NCBI GenBank assembly: GCA_016185345.1
Contig: JACPNS010000003.1
Span: 124,001 to 188,000 of the forward strand
Source of the DNA: Solirubrobacterales bacterium
Lineage (GTDB): Bacteria > Actinomycetota > Thermoleophilia > Solirubrobacterales > JACPNS01
Reading direction: 5' to 3'
DNA: 64,000 bases
Part shown: positions 42,717 to 52,232 of the stretch, one piece after another
Numbering within the stretch: the first letter of the stretch is position 1
Layout of the letters: each line of letters opens with the position of its first letter
The notes under the pieces: generated by a model
The model's database searches: none
The model's input: the letters and a program-made list of their open reading frames with translations, nothing else
Told to the model about the DNA's origin: nothing
Position numbers and translations under genes: made by a program

Positions 42717-44063
42717 ATGGTTGACGTAGACGCAGCTCTCAAACATATGTTCACCGAGGGTGGCTCCGACCTTCACGTAAAGGTCCCCGCCCCGCCGATG
42801 ATGCGCCTCAATGGCGTGCTCACGGCTATTCCAGGTGCCGACAAGGTCATGCCCGACGACTCGCTCGGCGTGCTCAGGCACATCACACGCGATAAGCCGG
42901 ACAAGTACGAAGAGTTTGAGCAGAACGGCGAAGTGGACTTCGCGTACCCGCTGCCCGGCGTCGCCCGCTTTCGTGTAAACGCGTTCACGCAGCGCGGATC
43001 GTGTTCGATCGTCATGCGAGGTATCGGCATGGACATCAAGACGATTGACGAACTGATGCTGCCTCCGGCCGTCAAGCGCCTCGCAGAAGAAGAGCGTGGC
43101 GTCGTGCTCGTTACTGGCACCACGGGTTCCGGTAAGTCCACGACACTCGCGGCGATGATCAAGCAGATCAACGACAACGATGCCAAGCACATCATCACTC
43201 TTGAGGACCCGATTGAATTCCTCCACCGTGACAGCAAGTCGATCGTGCAGCAGCGCGAGATCGGCACCGACACCGAATCCTTTGGCAAGGCCCTTCGCCG
43301 AATCCTGCGTCAGGACCCTGACGTGATTCTGATCGGAGAAATGCGAGACGAGGAGACCGTGGAGACGGCCCTGTCATCCGCCGAAACCGGCCACCTCGTT
43401 TTCTCCACGCTGCACACCTTGAACGCGACCGAAACGATCAACCGCATCATCGACTTTTTCCCGCTCGAGCAAAACAAGCAGGTTCGAGCGATGCTCGCCG
43501 GAACGCTCCAGGGCATCGTTTCCCAGCGCCTTGTGCGCACGAAGGACGGCAAAGGACGCGTGCCGATCGTCGAGATCATGGTTGCGACCAGCCGCATCAA
43601 GGACATGATCAACGACCCTGAGCAGACCGAAAAGATCGGAGAAGCGATTTCGGAGGGTGCCTACTACGGCATGCAGACCTTCGACCAGGCGCTGCTCACT
43701 CACCTCACGGCAGGCAACATTTCAATGGAAGAGGCCATGAAGGCCGCGACCAGCCCGAACGACTTCAAGCTTTCCGTCGCCGCTGGTGGATCCGACGGCT
43801 CGATGGACAAGGTCATGGAGGCCGCCAAGGCCGACCACGAGGCACAGAAGGAAGCAGCCGCGGCAGCCGAGGCTGCAAAGACCGAACAAGAAGCCGCGCA
43901 GCAGCAACAGCGCATCGCCCCGTTCGGTGGGCACGCGGGCGACAGCCACTCCGCAGTCGCACAGCTCGATCCCGAGGATATTGCTCGCCGGATGGCGGAG
44001 CAGCAGCAGCCCGTCGCCCCTGGTGGCGGAGCGCAGCCGCCGAGTCAGAACGGCGTCGGTTAG
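42717..44063 (+). CDS. pilT: PilT-type twitching ATPase
   Basis: 448 aa. Motifs in order: N-terminal GGSDLHVKV, Walker A GTTGSGKST at 134-142, the Asp box LEDPIEF (162-168), Walker B ILIGEMRDEET, and the His box GHLVFSTLHT (225-234), then QGIVSQRL. These hexameric ATPases drive pilus retraction. A low-complexity Ala/Gln/Glu tail (about 365-448) is added to the usual 350-residue core. No other pilus gene is visible nearby. The gene follows the sigma factor by 61 bases. ATG 42717; a TTG two codons upstream is possible. Confidence 0.93.
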   Translation: MVDVDAALKHMFTEGGSDLHVKVPAPPMMRLNGVLTAIPGADKVMPDDSLGVLRHITRDKPDKYEEFEQNGEVDFAYPLPGVARFRVNAFTQRGSCSIVMRGIGMDIKTIDELMLPPAVKRLAEEERGVVLVTGTTGSGKSTTLAAMIKQINDNDAKHIITLEDPIEFLHRDSKSIVQQREIGTDTESFGKALRRILRQDPDVILIGEMRDEETVETALSSAETGHLVFSTLHTLNATETINRIIDFFPLEQNKQVRAMLAGTLQGIVSQRLVRTKDGKGRVPIVEIMVATSRIKDMINDPEQTEKIGEAISEGAYYGMQTFDQALLTHLTAGNISMEEAMKAATSPNDFKLSVAAGGSDGSMDKVMEAAKADHEAQKEAAAAAEAAKTEQEAAQQQQRIAPFGGHAGDSHSAVAQLDPEDIARRMAEQQQPVAPGGGAQPPSQNGVG

Positions 44064-44091
44064 CTCGCAAATCTGGCCTCGGGGAGCACCG

Positions 44092-44147
44092 CTTCACTTT
44101 GTGAAGTATCAGCGCTATCCTTTGTATATGGCCACAAAGACTCAAAC
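44092..44147 (+). promoter_or_regulatory. Palindromic operator candidates at the HxlR gene
   Basis: CTTCACTTTGTGAAG (44092-44106) is a perfect inverted repeat with a three-base centre, 21 bases before the start codon. A second inverted repeat, CTTTGT-8-ACAAAG, spans the start codon. Both suit autoregulation by the dimeric HxlR protein encoded next. Confidence 0.6.
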
Positions 44148-44520
44148 CGACGCTGCCAACGCAGATTGCGGTGTCTGTGCGACGGCCGAGATTCTCTGCA
44201 GCAAGTGGACGGCGATCATCATTCGCGATCTTGCCGAAACCGACTCACGTTTCTGCGAGCTTGAACGCTCACTTGACGGCATCAGCCCCCGCACCCTCAG
44301 CCTGCGCCTGCGCGAGCTTGAGGCCAACGGGATCGTCGAGCGCCGCACTTACGCCGAGGTTCCGCCGCGCGTCGAATACGCATTGACGAAGAAGGGCGAG
44401 GCCCTGATTCCGATCGTTGACGCCATGCGCACATACGGCGAGCAGTGGCTCGGCGAGTTGTGTGGACGCGAAGGCCGCCAAGCCGCCCGCGCACGCACCA
44501 AGCAATTTGTAGCCGCGTAA
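44128..44520 (+). CDS. HxlR-family transcriptional regulator
   Basis: 130 aa with one HxlR winged helix: CSKWTAIIIRDLAETDSRFCEL, then GISPRTLSLRLRELEANGIV and a wing VPPRVEYALTKKGEAL. Three Cys lie in the first 30 residues (CGVCATAEILC), so a redox or thiol-sensing role like that of other HxlR/HypR proteins is possible. Flanked upstream by two palindromes that it may bind. Begins 64 bases after pilT; the long upstream in-frame reading is a pilT shadow. Confidence 0.93.
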   Translation: MATKTQTDAANADCGVCATAEILCSKWTAIIIRDLAETDSRFCELERSLDGISPRTLSLRLRELEANGIVERRTYAEVPPRVEYALTKKGEALIPIVDAMRTYGEQWLGELCGREGRQAARARTKQFVAA

Positions 44521-44593
44521 ACGCCGCGCCATCTCGCGTCCATTCTGCTGATTCTCGGCAGGATGCCGCCAACCCGCGCAGAATCCGTCTTTC

Positions 44594-47101
44594 ATGCGCG
44601 ATCGAATGCTTCACGACTCACTGCGCGCGCTTACGGACGATGCCGCGCGCCTGCTCGAGGACCTGCTCACCGCCGGTGCCGAAATCCCCTTCGAAGTCGG
44701 TGACGCCGGCCAGCACACGCCGGGCGAAAAGGCCTCAGTCACGATGTTCGCTTACCGGCCGCTGACGGCTGAGTTTGTCGCCTCGCACGCAGGCCAGTTG
44801 CGCTCGCTCCCAACTTTCGAGAATGCAGCCCACAATCTCGCCCGCACTCGCGGCGTGATCGCGTACCTGCGCGTTCGCAACGAGCCGGTGCTGGATGTCG
44901 GCGAACTCACTCATGCCCGCCTTGGCGTGCTTGCATTTCTCTCTTCAGTATGGCGGGACGCCGAGCGCTTTGAGTACTGGGGCGATCGGTTCGAACGTGC
45001 CTATTCCGAACTCGAGTCGATCTCGCTGGCCGAGCGACTTGTCACCACGGTCTTCATCCCGGTTCGCGGCGTCGCGCTTTCGGAGGGTTCGATCAACCTC
45101 GGCGCTGGTGTTGAGCTGATCTCTGCCGACGAGCTTGAACCCGCCTGCGCAGATCGCTTCAGCGATCAGACCGAGGGCGCCGACTGCTTCTGCTCGATCT
45201 CGGTCGCCGCGCCGAGCGATGCAGCCACGCCGATGTCGGCGATTCGGCTTTCTGCTCGCGCGTTGTTGACGGCGCTGCGGCTATTCCGCCCGGGCAGCGT
45301 CGCTCTCGGTATGACCGCGCAGGCCGACATCGCCGGTTCGTGGCACCAGGTTTCGATGCCCTTCAGCGGCCGCTCCCGTGAAGACGCTTGGCTGCTGCGC
45401 CCCTCGGATGAAGAAGAACTGCGCCAGTTCGTCAACGCGGTGCGTCGCGTTGAGCGTCGAACGCGGATCGCCTGGGCGCTGAAGCGCTTTGAGACTGGAC
45501 TTGAGCGCACCGTTCCCGCCGAGGGACTCACCGACTTTCTGCTCGCGCTTCGTGCATTGCTGGAAGCCGACGACGACCGCGGCAAGGCTGCGCTCCCGGC
45601 CCGGGTCAGCGCCCTTTGCGCGCAGGACGCAGAGCGCATTCGTGTGCGCGAAGAAGTCGAAGCTGCGTTTGCGCTTGAACGCCTTGCGATCGACGGCCAG
45701 GTTGGCCGCGCCGACCGCAAGCGCCTCGAGAAGCTCGCTCCGCTGGACGTCATCGCTGGCGCCGAGCGCCACCTGCGTGCACTTCTGCACGACCTGGTCT
45801 GCGGCTACCTGGCGACCGATCTCAAAAGCCTCGCTGACGAAATCCTCACTAGCGACGGCGAGCCTGCCGACATCGAGATGCTCGCCGAGGATCCGGTTTA
45901 TCTCGAACCCGTGCCAGATCCCGGCGCGCCGCCCGCCGCCGACCCGATGCAGACCGTCGAGTTCGAAGCAGTGTTCGACGACACTGCCGAGATCAGCGCG
46001 ATCGACATGCGCGATGAGCCCGAAGCTGACTTTGACGCGCCACGCGGCGACGTTGATGACAACGTCTGGACGTTGCGCCCGGCCGCCGAGATTGCCGCCG
46101 CGCCTGAAGTATCGGACGAGTACGAATACGAAGAGCCTTCGCCTGAAGTACACGCGCTGGCCGACGAACTCGCAGAGAAGTTTGATTCGGGACTCAACGA
46201 CACGATGGAGTCGATGGAGTTCGACATGCTGCCGCCCGAGCGCCTCGAGGAGCCGGTCGCGCAGATCACTCCGGAGCCGATCATTGAGCCCGAGCCCGTT
46301 GCGGAGGACATCGTCGTCGTCCCCGAGTGGGAAGAATCGCCAGAGCGTAAGCCTGTCGCCGAAATGCGCAGCGACGTGACCAGTAGCTTCACCTTCGATT
46401 TCGAGACGGTCGAAACCCCGCCCGCGCCGACCCCGAGCCAGTCGAACAAGGTCGCGCAGGATTCCGAAGAAGTGGCCGCCGCCCCGGACTTCCCGATTCC
46501 AGAGTTCGGCGTGCCGATCGGCCGCGGTCCGGCAGCAACGCGCAGCGACGAAGAGGTCGATGGGCGCGAGCAGCACACGAACTTCCGCGAGATCATGAAC
46601 GAGAACTTCGAGCACCCGGCGCGCGCGGAAGACGAGACCGCGACGACGCCGGTCGGCCGCGACGGTCGCCCGCACCTGATCGCGCTCGACGGCGCGCCCG
46701 ACCAGGCATCGCCGCGAATCGTGCACCCCGGCCGGGCCGAGAAGCCGCTGATCCCACTCGATCCAGACCTGACTGTTGAATACGACGTCCTCAATGCGGA
46801 GAACAGCGCCGAAGAGAACGCGCAGCTTGCTTGGAGCCAGCAGTTCCTCGGCAATCGTCAAGAAGAGACTGCGGAGGCTGAACAAACCGTCGAAGAGCCC
46901 GAGCCGCGCCTGCTTCCGCCGGTGCGCCCGGTCCCGGATCTCGTCCTCGCGACCTTCCCCAAGCCGGCCGAACAGGTCGAGCCCGAGGGTCACAACAGCG
47001 AGGACGACCGCAACCACCGCATCGGTCCCGCCACAGTCGAGTTTCGTCCGGTCGTCGATCCCAACACGGACGACCCTGATGACTTCGCCGGCGCTGTCTA
47101 A
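44594..47101 (+). CDS. Large protein of unknown function with acidic disordered tail
   Basis: 835 aa. Residues about 1-430 are globular and mainly helical (AERLVTTVFIPVRGVALSEG, DAERIRVREEVEAAFALERL) with no recognised family. From about 440 the protein becomes strongly acidic and Pro/Glu/Val-rich (VPDPGAPPAADP, EPIIEPEPVAED), which looks disordered, with a slightly more ordered part at about 650-730. No signal peptide or membrane helix. The downstream DUF5946-like gene overlaps its 3' end by 23 bases, so the two are co-translated. The tail composition would suit a scaffold; that is inference. Confidence 0.75.
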   Translation: MRDRMLHDSLRALTDDAARLLEDLLTAGAEIPFEVGDAGQHTPGEKASVTMFAYRPLTAEFVASHAGQLRSLPTFENAAHNLARTRGVIAYLRVRNEPVLDVGELTHARLGVLAFLSSVWRDAERFEYWGDRFERAYSELESISLAERLVTTVFIPVRGVALSEGSINLGAGVELISADELEPACADRFSDQTEGADCFCSISVAAPSDAATPMSAIRLSARALLTALRLFRPGSVALGMTAQADIAGSWHQVSMPFSGRSREDAWLLRPSDEEELRQFVNAVRRVERRTRIAWALKRFETGLERTVPAEGLTDFLLALRALLEADDDRGKAALPARVSALCAQDAERIRVREEVEAAFALERLAIDGQVGRADRKRLEKLAPLDVIAGAERHLRALLHDLVCGYLATDLKSLADEILTSDGEPADIEMLAEDPVYLEPVPDPGAPPAADPMQTVEFEAVFDDTAEISAIDMRDEPEADFDAPRGDVDDNVWTLRPAAEIAAAPEVSDEYEYEEPSPEVHALADELAEKFDSGLNDTMESMEFDMLPPERLEEPVAQITPEPIIEPEPVAEDIVVVPEWEESPERKPVAEMRSDVTSSFTFDFETVETPPAPTPSQSNKVAQDSEEVAAAPDFPIPEFGVPIGRGPAATRSDEEVDGREQHTNFREIMNENFEHPARAEDETATTPVGRDGRPHLIALDGAPDQASPRIVHPGRAEKPLIPLDPDLTVEYDVLNAENSAEENAQLAWSQQFLGNRQEETAEAEQTVEEPEPRLLPPVRPVPDLVLATFPKPAEQVEPEGHNSEDDRNHRIGPATVEFRPVVDPNTDDPDDFAGAV

Positions 47102-47621
47102 GAGCGCTTGCCCGGGATGCGGGCTCGAACTTGAAGTAGTTGACGGCCCGACGCACGACTACATCGGTGCCAGCCCTGCCTGCTGGGCGCTCTACGGCCA
47201 GGTGCTCGCTCGCGATTACGGCGAGTACGGCATGCCCGATGAGCACAAGTTCGTCGTTGACGCCTACGCGATCCAGCACCCCGGCGAGAACGAGCCACGA
47301 GCTCGTCAGTCGGTCGGAGTGCACCTGATCCGCCTCTGCCTGATGCTCGAGCGCGAAAAGCCCCAGCGCTACGCCACGGCGCTGATGACGCGCGCCACGC
47401 ACGGCGGGCTGCACGTGCCCTGGTTCGATCCGGTGACGCCGCTCGGCACGATCACCGCAGCCGACGTGCTCGCCGCCGAGGGCAAGGAAGCGCACATCGC
47501 CATGTCACGCAAGTGGGCAGAAGATCAGTGGGCCGCCTGGGCCGGACAACACGAGATCGTTCGCCGTTGGTGCGACGCGCTCGAAGCTCAGCTCCCGGAC
47601 TACACGCCCGAGATCGACTAG
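47079..47621 (+). CDS. DUF5946-like protein
   Basis: 180 aa. A CPGCGL cysteine pair near residue 11 and a following LELEVVDGPTHDYIGASPAC give a likely metal site with a third Cys. The long helical rest, including RQSVGVHLIRLCLMLEREKP and MSRKWAEDQWAAWAGQHEIV, resembles DUF5946-type proteins of unknown function. Its start lies inside the preceding gene (23-base overlap). Its stop codon overlaps that of the convergent ArsA-like gene in a shared CTAG. Confidence 0.7.
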   Translation: MTSPALSKSACPGCGLELEVVDGPTHDYIGASPACWALYGQVLARDYGEYGMPDEHKFVVDAYAIQHPGENEPRARQSVGVHLIRLCLMLEREKPQRYATALMTRATHGGLHVPWFDPVTPLGTITAADVLAAEGKEAHIAMSRKWAEDQWAAWAGQHEIVRRWCDALEAQLPDYTPEID

Positions 47622-48706
47622 CCCTCGAGCAGCGTGTTGACCATGTGCACAAGGCCCTCGACGCCGTGCACATCGTCGGAGAACAGCGGCACCTCGATGA
47701 GGTTGTCGGTCGAGAGTGACTTCTCGAGGCGCTTGATGTTCTCGGCATCGCGCTTGCCCAGCAGGCGCTGGCGATCGTAGTTCTCCATCACGCGCGCGGC
47801 GAGCTCGTCGTCGAGATCCTCGGGCAGCTGCTTCTTGGCGCGGTAGTAATCCGGCCGCACCTTGTTGACGATCGCGCCGCAGAAGGGGAGCTTCTGTTCT
47901 TTGAGCACGCGACGGAAGAAGATCGCCTCGTCCACCGGTTCGTTCTCTGGCGAGCAAATCAGGAGGAAGGTCGAGGTATCGCCGCGCAGAAGCTCGTCGA
48001 CGCGCTGCGCGCGTTCGCTGAATCCGGAGGCCATGTCCGTGAAGTTCGCGAAGAACTCGGAGAGGTCGTTCAGCAGATCGACTCCCGTGACCTTCTTCAT
48101 CGCCGAGAACAGCATGCTGCCCCCGCGACCGGCGATCCTCAGTCCAAAGCGACCTGGCGCAAGGAAGACGCGAAGCGCGCGGCCCTCGACGAATCGCGCG
48201 AGGCGCTTGGGAGCATCAAGAAAGTCCAGTGCGTTGCGGGAAGGGGGCGTGTCGAGCACGAGCAGGTCGAACTCGCCGCTCTCGTGCAGCTCAAGCAGCT
48301 TCTCCATCGCCATGTACTCCTGCGAGCCGGCGATCGCGTTTGAGAGCTCTTGGTAGATCCGGTTGCCCAGGATGTTCTCGTACGTCTCGTTGTCGGGCGC
48401 GTAACGCAGGATCAGGTCATCGAAGGTGCGCTTTGGATCGAGCATTGCGGCGTGCAGCTCGCCGGTGATCTCCATGCCGTAGGGATCAAACAGCGCCGGA
48501 TCGACCTGGCGCAACTCGGTGCCGAGTTCGGCAAGGCCCAGCGAGTCCGCCAGTCGCTTGGCAGGGTCGATCGTGAGCACGGCCACCTTGAGGCCGCGGG
48601 CGGCCATGCCGATTGCGATCGATGCGCTCGTCGTCGTTTTACCGACGCCGCCAGAACCCGCGCAGACGACTACGTCCTTGCCCTCGAGATGTCTGGCCAG
48701 ATCCAT
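47618..48706 (-). CDS. ArsA/Get3-like ATPase, second of a pair
   Basis: 362 aa. Deviant Walker A GSGGVGKTT at 17-25, switch motifs TIDPAKRLADSLG and LLVLDTPPSRNALDFL, and SPENEPVDEA place it in the ArsA/Get3 P-loop group. Actinobacteria carry two adjacent genes of this kind (Rv3679-Rv3680 in Mycobacterium tuberculosis), which form a heterodimer; this fits the second member. The start overlaps the first gene's stop (TAATG). No arsenite-binding Cys triad is evident, so arsenic export is unlikely. Confidence 0.9.
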   Translation of the reverse strand: MDLARHLEGKDVVVCAGSGGVGKTTTSASIAIGMAARGLKVAVLTIDPAKRLADSLGLAELGTELRQVDPALFDPYGMEITGELHAAMLDPKRTFDDLILRYAPDNETYENILGNRIYQELSNAIAGSQEYMAMEKLLELHESGEFDLLVLDTPPSRNALDFLDAPKRLARFVEGRALRVFLAPGRFGLRIAGRGGSMLFSAMKKVTGVDLLNDLSEFFANFTDMASGFSERAQRVDELLRGDTSTFLLICSPENEPVDEAIFFRRVLKEQKLPFCGAIVNKVRPDYYRAKKQLPEDLDDELAARVMENYDRQRLLGKRDAENIKRLEKSLSTDNLIEVPLFSDDVHGVEGLVHMVNTLLEG

Positions 48707-49692
48707 TACTTCGCCACCCGTGTGAGCGGCTCTGACAGGTCACTGCTGAGCTTGTCCGCGAGCTCGTTGAGTTCCTGTCGACCGATTGACTTCTCATACA
48801 GGAAAGGCAGATCGATCAGCGGTCGCTTCAGCTCCTTCGCCAAACGCTCGTACTGTCCGGCCTGCCTGACCGCCCGCTCGGACTGCAACACGGCGGCCTC
48901 GATAGGCGCGACCTGATCCTTCTTCTTCAGCAGGTCGAGCTCTTTGGGTGTGAAGTATTCGGGCTCCAGAAAGTTCACGATTCCGAGCGCGATGTCGAGC
49001 CCGACGCGCTCTTTCAGTTCGCGCCGCAGATCGAGGGTCTCGTTGACCGGCATCTCTTCGGCCGTCGCGACGGCGACGATCGCGGTCGTCGCGGGGTCGT
49101 GCAGAAACGACTGGATGTATCCGGCCTGACGATGGATCGGCCCGACGCGCGCGATCTTCTTGAAGGTCTCGGGGGCTTCAAGCATCGCGAGCGCGTGGCC
49201 CGTCGCAGGGGCGTCCACGATCACGAGGTCATAAGGCTCCGAGCGCTTCTTCAATCGGTCCGGCTGCGCCAGCTCCCAAACCTTGCCGATCGTCACGAGC
49301 TCGGCGAGCCCGGGCGTCGCCGCGGCGAAGTAGTCGAATATGCGGTTCTTGAACAACATGTCGTAAACCGGTCGCACCTTGATCTGCAGGAGCAGGTACT
49401 CCTCGATCGCGTGCTGCGGGTCGATTGCGATCGCCGACAGGTCCGGTACGAGTTCGACTTCTTCGAAACCGCGGGTCGAGACGTTGAAGAGGCTGTGCAG
49501 GCGTTCGCGCGCATCCAGCTCGCAGACGATCGTGCGCAACCCCGCATGGGCAGCTGCCAGACCGAGGGCGGCGGCGACGGTCGTCTTTCCGACTCCGCCT
49601 TTTCCGGTCACGAAAAGCAACCTGTGTTCGAACAGATCCTTCGGTGGTGGTGCGGTTGCCGGTCCTGGCATCAGAGGCAGGCTATCTCCCAT
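48706..49692 (-). CDS. ArsA/Get3-like ATPase, first of a pair
   Basis: 328 aa. Deviant Walker A GKGGVGKTT at about 30-38, then DARERLHSLFNV, VIVDAPATGHALAML and a C-terminal EKSIGRQELNELADKL. Partner of the downstream ATPase; by analogy with the mycobacterial pair it should form a cytosolic heterodimeric ATPase, perhaps in membrane-protein or anion handling. ATG 49692 (MGDSLPLMPG) preferred; ATG 49671 is possible. A much longer upstream reading (to 49800) has no supporting features. Divergent from parA across about 190 bases. Confidence 0.9.
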   Translation of the reverse strand: MGDSLPLMPGPATAPPPKDLFEHRLLFVTGKGGVGKTTVAAALGLAAAHAGLRTIVCELDARERLHSLFNVSTRGFEEVELVPDLSAIAIDPQHAIEEYLLLQIKVRPVYDMLFKNRIFDYFAAATPGLAELVTIGKVWELAQPDRLKKRSEPYDLVIVDAPATGHALAMLEAPETFKKIARVGPIHRQAGYIQSFLHDPATTAIVAVATAEEMPVNETLDLRRELKERVGLDIALGIVNFLEPEYFTPKELDLLKKKDQVAPIEAAVLQSERAVRQAGQYERLAKELKRPLIDLPFLYEKSIGRQELNELADKLSSDLSEPLTRVAK

Positions 49693-49884
49693 CGGCCGCT
49701 TCGCGAAACGTCCTCCGCACCCAAAATCGCGGTAGGTCAGCCTGCAATCCCGCTCCAGCTCTGGAAATCCGACATGACGTTTGTGCAGGAATACGCACAA
49801 GCCGTGCGAATGAAGGGGTCATAGAGCCCTCTCCCGGGGTTCATCCGACTTCTTAGCCCTCTCTATCTGGGAGCCCGCCACACC

Positions 49885-50670
49885 ATGACTGACACGACGA
49901 AGAACACGACGAAGGCCAAGGTCATCGCCTTCGCCAACCAAAAGGGTGGCGTGGCCAAGACGACCACGACGCTGAATCTTTCGGCTGCCTTCGCCGAGGA
50001 GGGCCACAAGGTCCTCTGCATCGACATGGACCCCCAGGGCAACCTGACGATGTCGCAGGGCATCGACCCCGACACCGTGGAAACAAGCATCTACGACGTG
50101 CTCGTGAACAAGGTGCCGATCAGCGAGATCATCGTCCACCGTGAGATCGACGTGGCCGTCGCCTCGATCGACCTGGCTGGAGCGGAGATGGCGCTGTCCT
50201 CCCAGATCGGTCGCGAGCGCGCGCTCGACAAGGCACTCAATGAAGTTCGCGATGTCTATGACTTCATCTGCATCGACACGCCGCCGAGTCTCGGACTGCT
50301 GACGATCAACGCTCTCACCGCCGCTGACAAAGTTATTGTTCCCGTACAGTGTGAGTACCTCTCGATGAGGGGTCTCATCCAGCTGCAGAACACCCTGGAG
50401 ATGATCCGAGAGAACCTGAATCCGGATGTCGACATTGAAGGCATCCTCCCGACTCTGGTCGATTCGCGGACACTCCATGCAAAGGAAGCGATTGAGCTTC
50501 TGGAAGAAAACTTCGGCGACCGCGTTTTCGCGTCGCGAATCAAGAAGACGATTCGTTTCGCCGAGGCTCCCGTAAAGGGAATGTCAGTCCTTAAATACGA
50601 CCCAGACGGCATCGCCGCGCAGTCCTACAGAGATCTGGCCAAGGAGGTCATCGCAAATGGCAAGTCATGA
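49885..50670 (+). CDS. parA: ParA/Soj-family ATPase
   Basis: 261 aa. Deviant Walker A KGGVAKTT (20-27), a switch I-like [13 protein letters not shown] and Walker [14 protein letters not shown] are those of chromosomal ParA/Soj ATPases. No parB lies beside it; the next gene, overlapping by 14 bases, is ftsZ. ParA-like ATPases such as MipZ position FtsZ in other bacteria, so a role in placing the division ring is a reasonable inference. A conventional parAB pair presumably exists elsewhere. Confidence 0.92.
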   Translation: MTDTTKNTTKAKVIAFANQKGGVAKTTTTLNLSAAFAEEGHKVLCIDMDPQGNLTMSQGIDPDTVETSIYDVLVNKVPISEIIVHREIDVAVASIDLAGAEMALSSQIGRERALDKALNEVRDVYDFICIDTPPSLGLLTINALTAADKVIVPVQCEYLSMRGLIQLQNTLEMIRENLNPDVDIEGILPTLVDSRTLHAKEAIELLEENFGDRVFASRIKKTIRFAEAPVKGMSVLKYDPDGIAAQSYRDLAKEVIANGKS

Positions 50671-52195
50671 CAGACCTCCGAACGACGCGTCTGACGATCA
50701 GGCCAAGCCGAACAAGCCGGCCGTGAACAAGCGCGCGAGTATGCGCGAGGGACCACTGGCGTCGCTGTTCCGCAAGACCGAGCCCGACACTGTGCCCGCG
50801 CCGGAGGCGACCGAATCGGTCGCCCCGGACTCTGAAGTACCCGCGCCCGAGCCCGTGGCAGAGGCCCCTGCGCCGCGCACGCCCGCCGCCTCATACGGTG
50901 ACTCGACTAACGCAGAGCGCGAGGCCAACACCACCTCCAGCGACGTCCCGGCCAAGGAGCGGCTGAAGAAAGTCTTTGACATGCACGTCCCGTCGTCGAT
51001 TATCGATGGCAACACCGACGAGCCGCCGGCCGCGCACTACGGCCGCAGTATTCCCGATGCGAACGGCCCGGCCTTCAGCCAGGGTCCGCAAGGCGTCGTC
51101 ACTCCCGTACTCCGTGTCGTCGGCGTCGGCGGGGCAGGAGTCAACGCGGTCGATCGCATGATCGAGGCCGGCGTGACGGGCGTCGAGTTCATCGCCATCA
51201 ACACCGACATGCAGTCGCTGCAGGGCAGCGCCGCAGACATCAAGCTGCACATCGGCGCCGACATCACCCGCGGCCTCGGCGCAGGGGCAGATCCCGAGCA
51301 GGGCGCGCGCGCAGCAGTTGCCGACTACGACGCGATCAAGCGCGTCCTCAAGGGCAGCGACATGATCTTCATCACGGCTGGAGCCGGCGGTGGCACCGGA
51401 ACGGGGGCCGCACCGATCGTCGCGCGCATTGCGCGTGAGGTCGACGCGCTGACCGTCGGCATCGTCACCACTCCGTTTGGTTTCGAGGGCACGCGCCGCA
51501 AGGGCGCCGCCATGCTGGGTGTGGAAGCACTCGCAGACGAAGTCGACACCCTGATCGTTGTCCCGAACGACCGCCTTCTCTCGATCCTCGACAAGAACAC
51601 TTCGATGGTTGAGGCCTTCGGCGTCGCAGACGACGTTCTGCGCCAGGGCGTCCAGGGCATCAGTGACCTCGTCACGCTGGCCGGACTGATCAACATCGAC
51701 TTCGCCGACGTGCGCACGATCATGTCCGACGCCGGCCAGGCCCTGCTCGGAATCGGCATGGGCACCGGCGGCGCAGACACGCGCAGCACCGACGCCGCAA
51801 ACCAGGCCGTCAGCTCGCCGCTACTTGAGACCAGCATCGAAGGCGCCCGCGCGATCCTCTTGTCGATCACCGGCGGCCCGGATCTTTCCCTCTGGGAAGT
51901 CAACGAAGCCGCGCAGATCGTCCAGGAAGCCGCCCACCCCGAGGCAAACATCATCTTCGGCGCGATGGTCGATCCGAACCTCACTGACCAGGTGTGGATC
52001 ACGGTCATCGCCACGCGCTACGGCGACCACCGTCAGCAGACAGTTCGCGGCGCTGCTGCGGCAGGCGGCGTACGTCAGAGCGCTTTGATCGAGGCCACTC
52101 GTGCAGACCGTGAACCGCGTGTCTCGCGCGGCGGTCGCGACAGTGGAACTGCGCTCAGCGACATGGACGTGCCTGAATTCGTTCCGCGCGGCTGA
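50657..52195 (+). CDS. ftsZ: Cell-division GTPase FtsZ with long N-terminal extension
   Basis: 512 aa, longer than the usual 380-480. Residues 1-145 are a disordered Pro/Ala/Glu-rich extension containing a basic-amphipathic piece ([18 protein letters not shown], 100-117). The tubulin-like core begins [18 protein letters not shown] (151-168), with the GTP signature GGGTGTGAA at 244-252, TPFGFEG and the synergy loop [10 protein letters not shown]. The linker is short and the C-terminal peptide [12 protein letters not shown] resembles the FtsZ tail that binds FtsA/SepF-like partners. The start lies inside parA with AAGGAGG 9 bases upstream, so the two are coupled. Confidence 0.95.
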   Translation: MASHDRPPNDASDDQAKPNKPAVNKRASMREGPLASLFRKTEPDTVPAPEATESVAPDSEVPAPEPVAEAPAPRTPAASYGDSTNAEREANTTSSDVPAKERLKKVFDMHVPSSIIDGNTDEPPAAHYGRSIPDANGPAFSQGPQGVVTPVLRVVGVGGAGVNAVDRMIEAGVTGVEFIAINTDMQSLQGSAADIKLHIGADITRGLGAGADPEQGARAAVADYDAIKRVLKGSDMIFITAGAGGGTGTGAAPIVARIAREVDALTVGIVTTPFGFEGTRRKGAAMLGVEALADEVDTLIVVPNDRLLSILDKNTSMVEAFGVADDVLRQGVQGISDLVTLAGLINIDFADVRTIMSDAGQALLGIGMGTGGADTRSTDAANQAVSSPLLETSIEGARAILLSITGGPDLSLWEVNEAAQIVQEAAHPEANIIFGAMVDPNLTDQVWITVIATRYGDHRQQTVRGAAAAGGVRQSALIEATRADREPRVSRGGRDSGTALSDMDVPEFVPRG

Positions 52196-52206
52196 GCATG
52201 CACGAG

Positions 52207-52225
52207 TGGTACCAAATCGGTACCA
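52207..52225 (+). promoter_or_regulatory. Perfect inverted repeat, probable vapB operator
   Basis: TGGTACC-AAATC-GGTACCA, 7-base arms around a 5-base centre, ends 7 bases before the vapB ATG. Type II antitoxins with ribbon-helix-helix domains bind such palindromes to repress their own operon. Confidence 0.75.
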
Positions 52226-52232
52226 TGCGTCG

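Noticed and set aside
50257-50612. Minus-strand frames across parA and ftsZ
   Set aside because: Long only because of GC-rich codon structure; no motifs.
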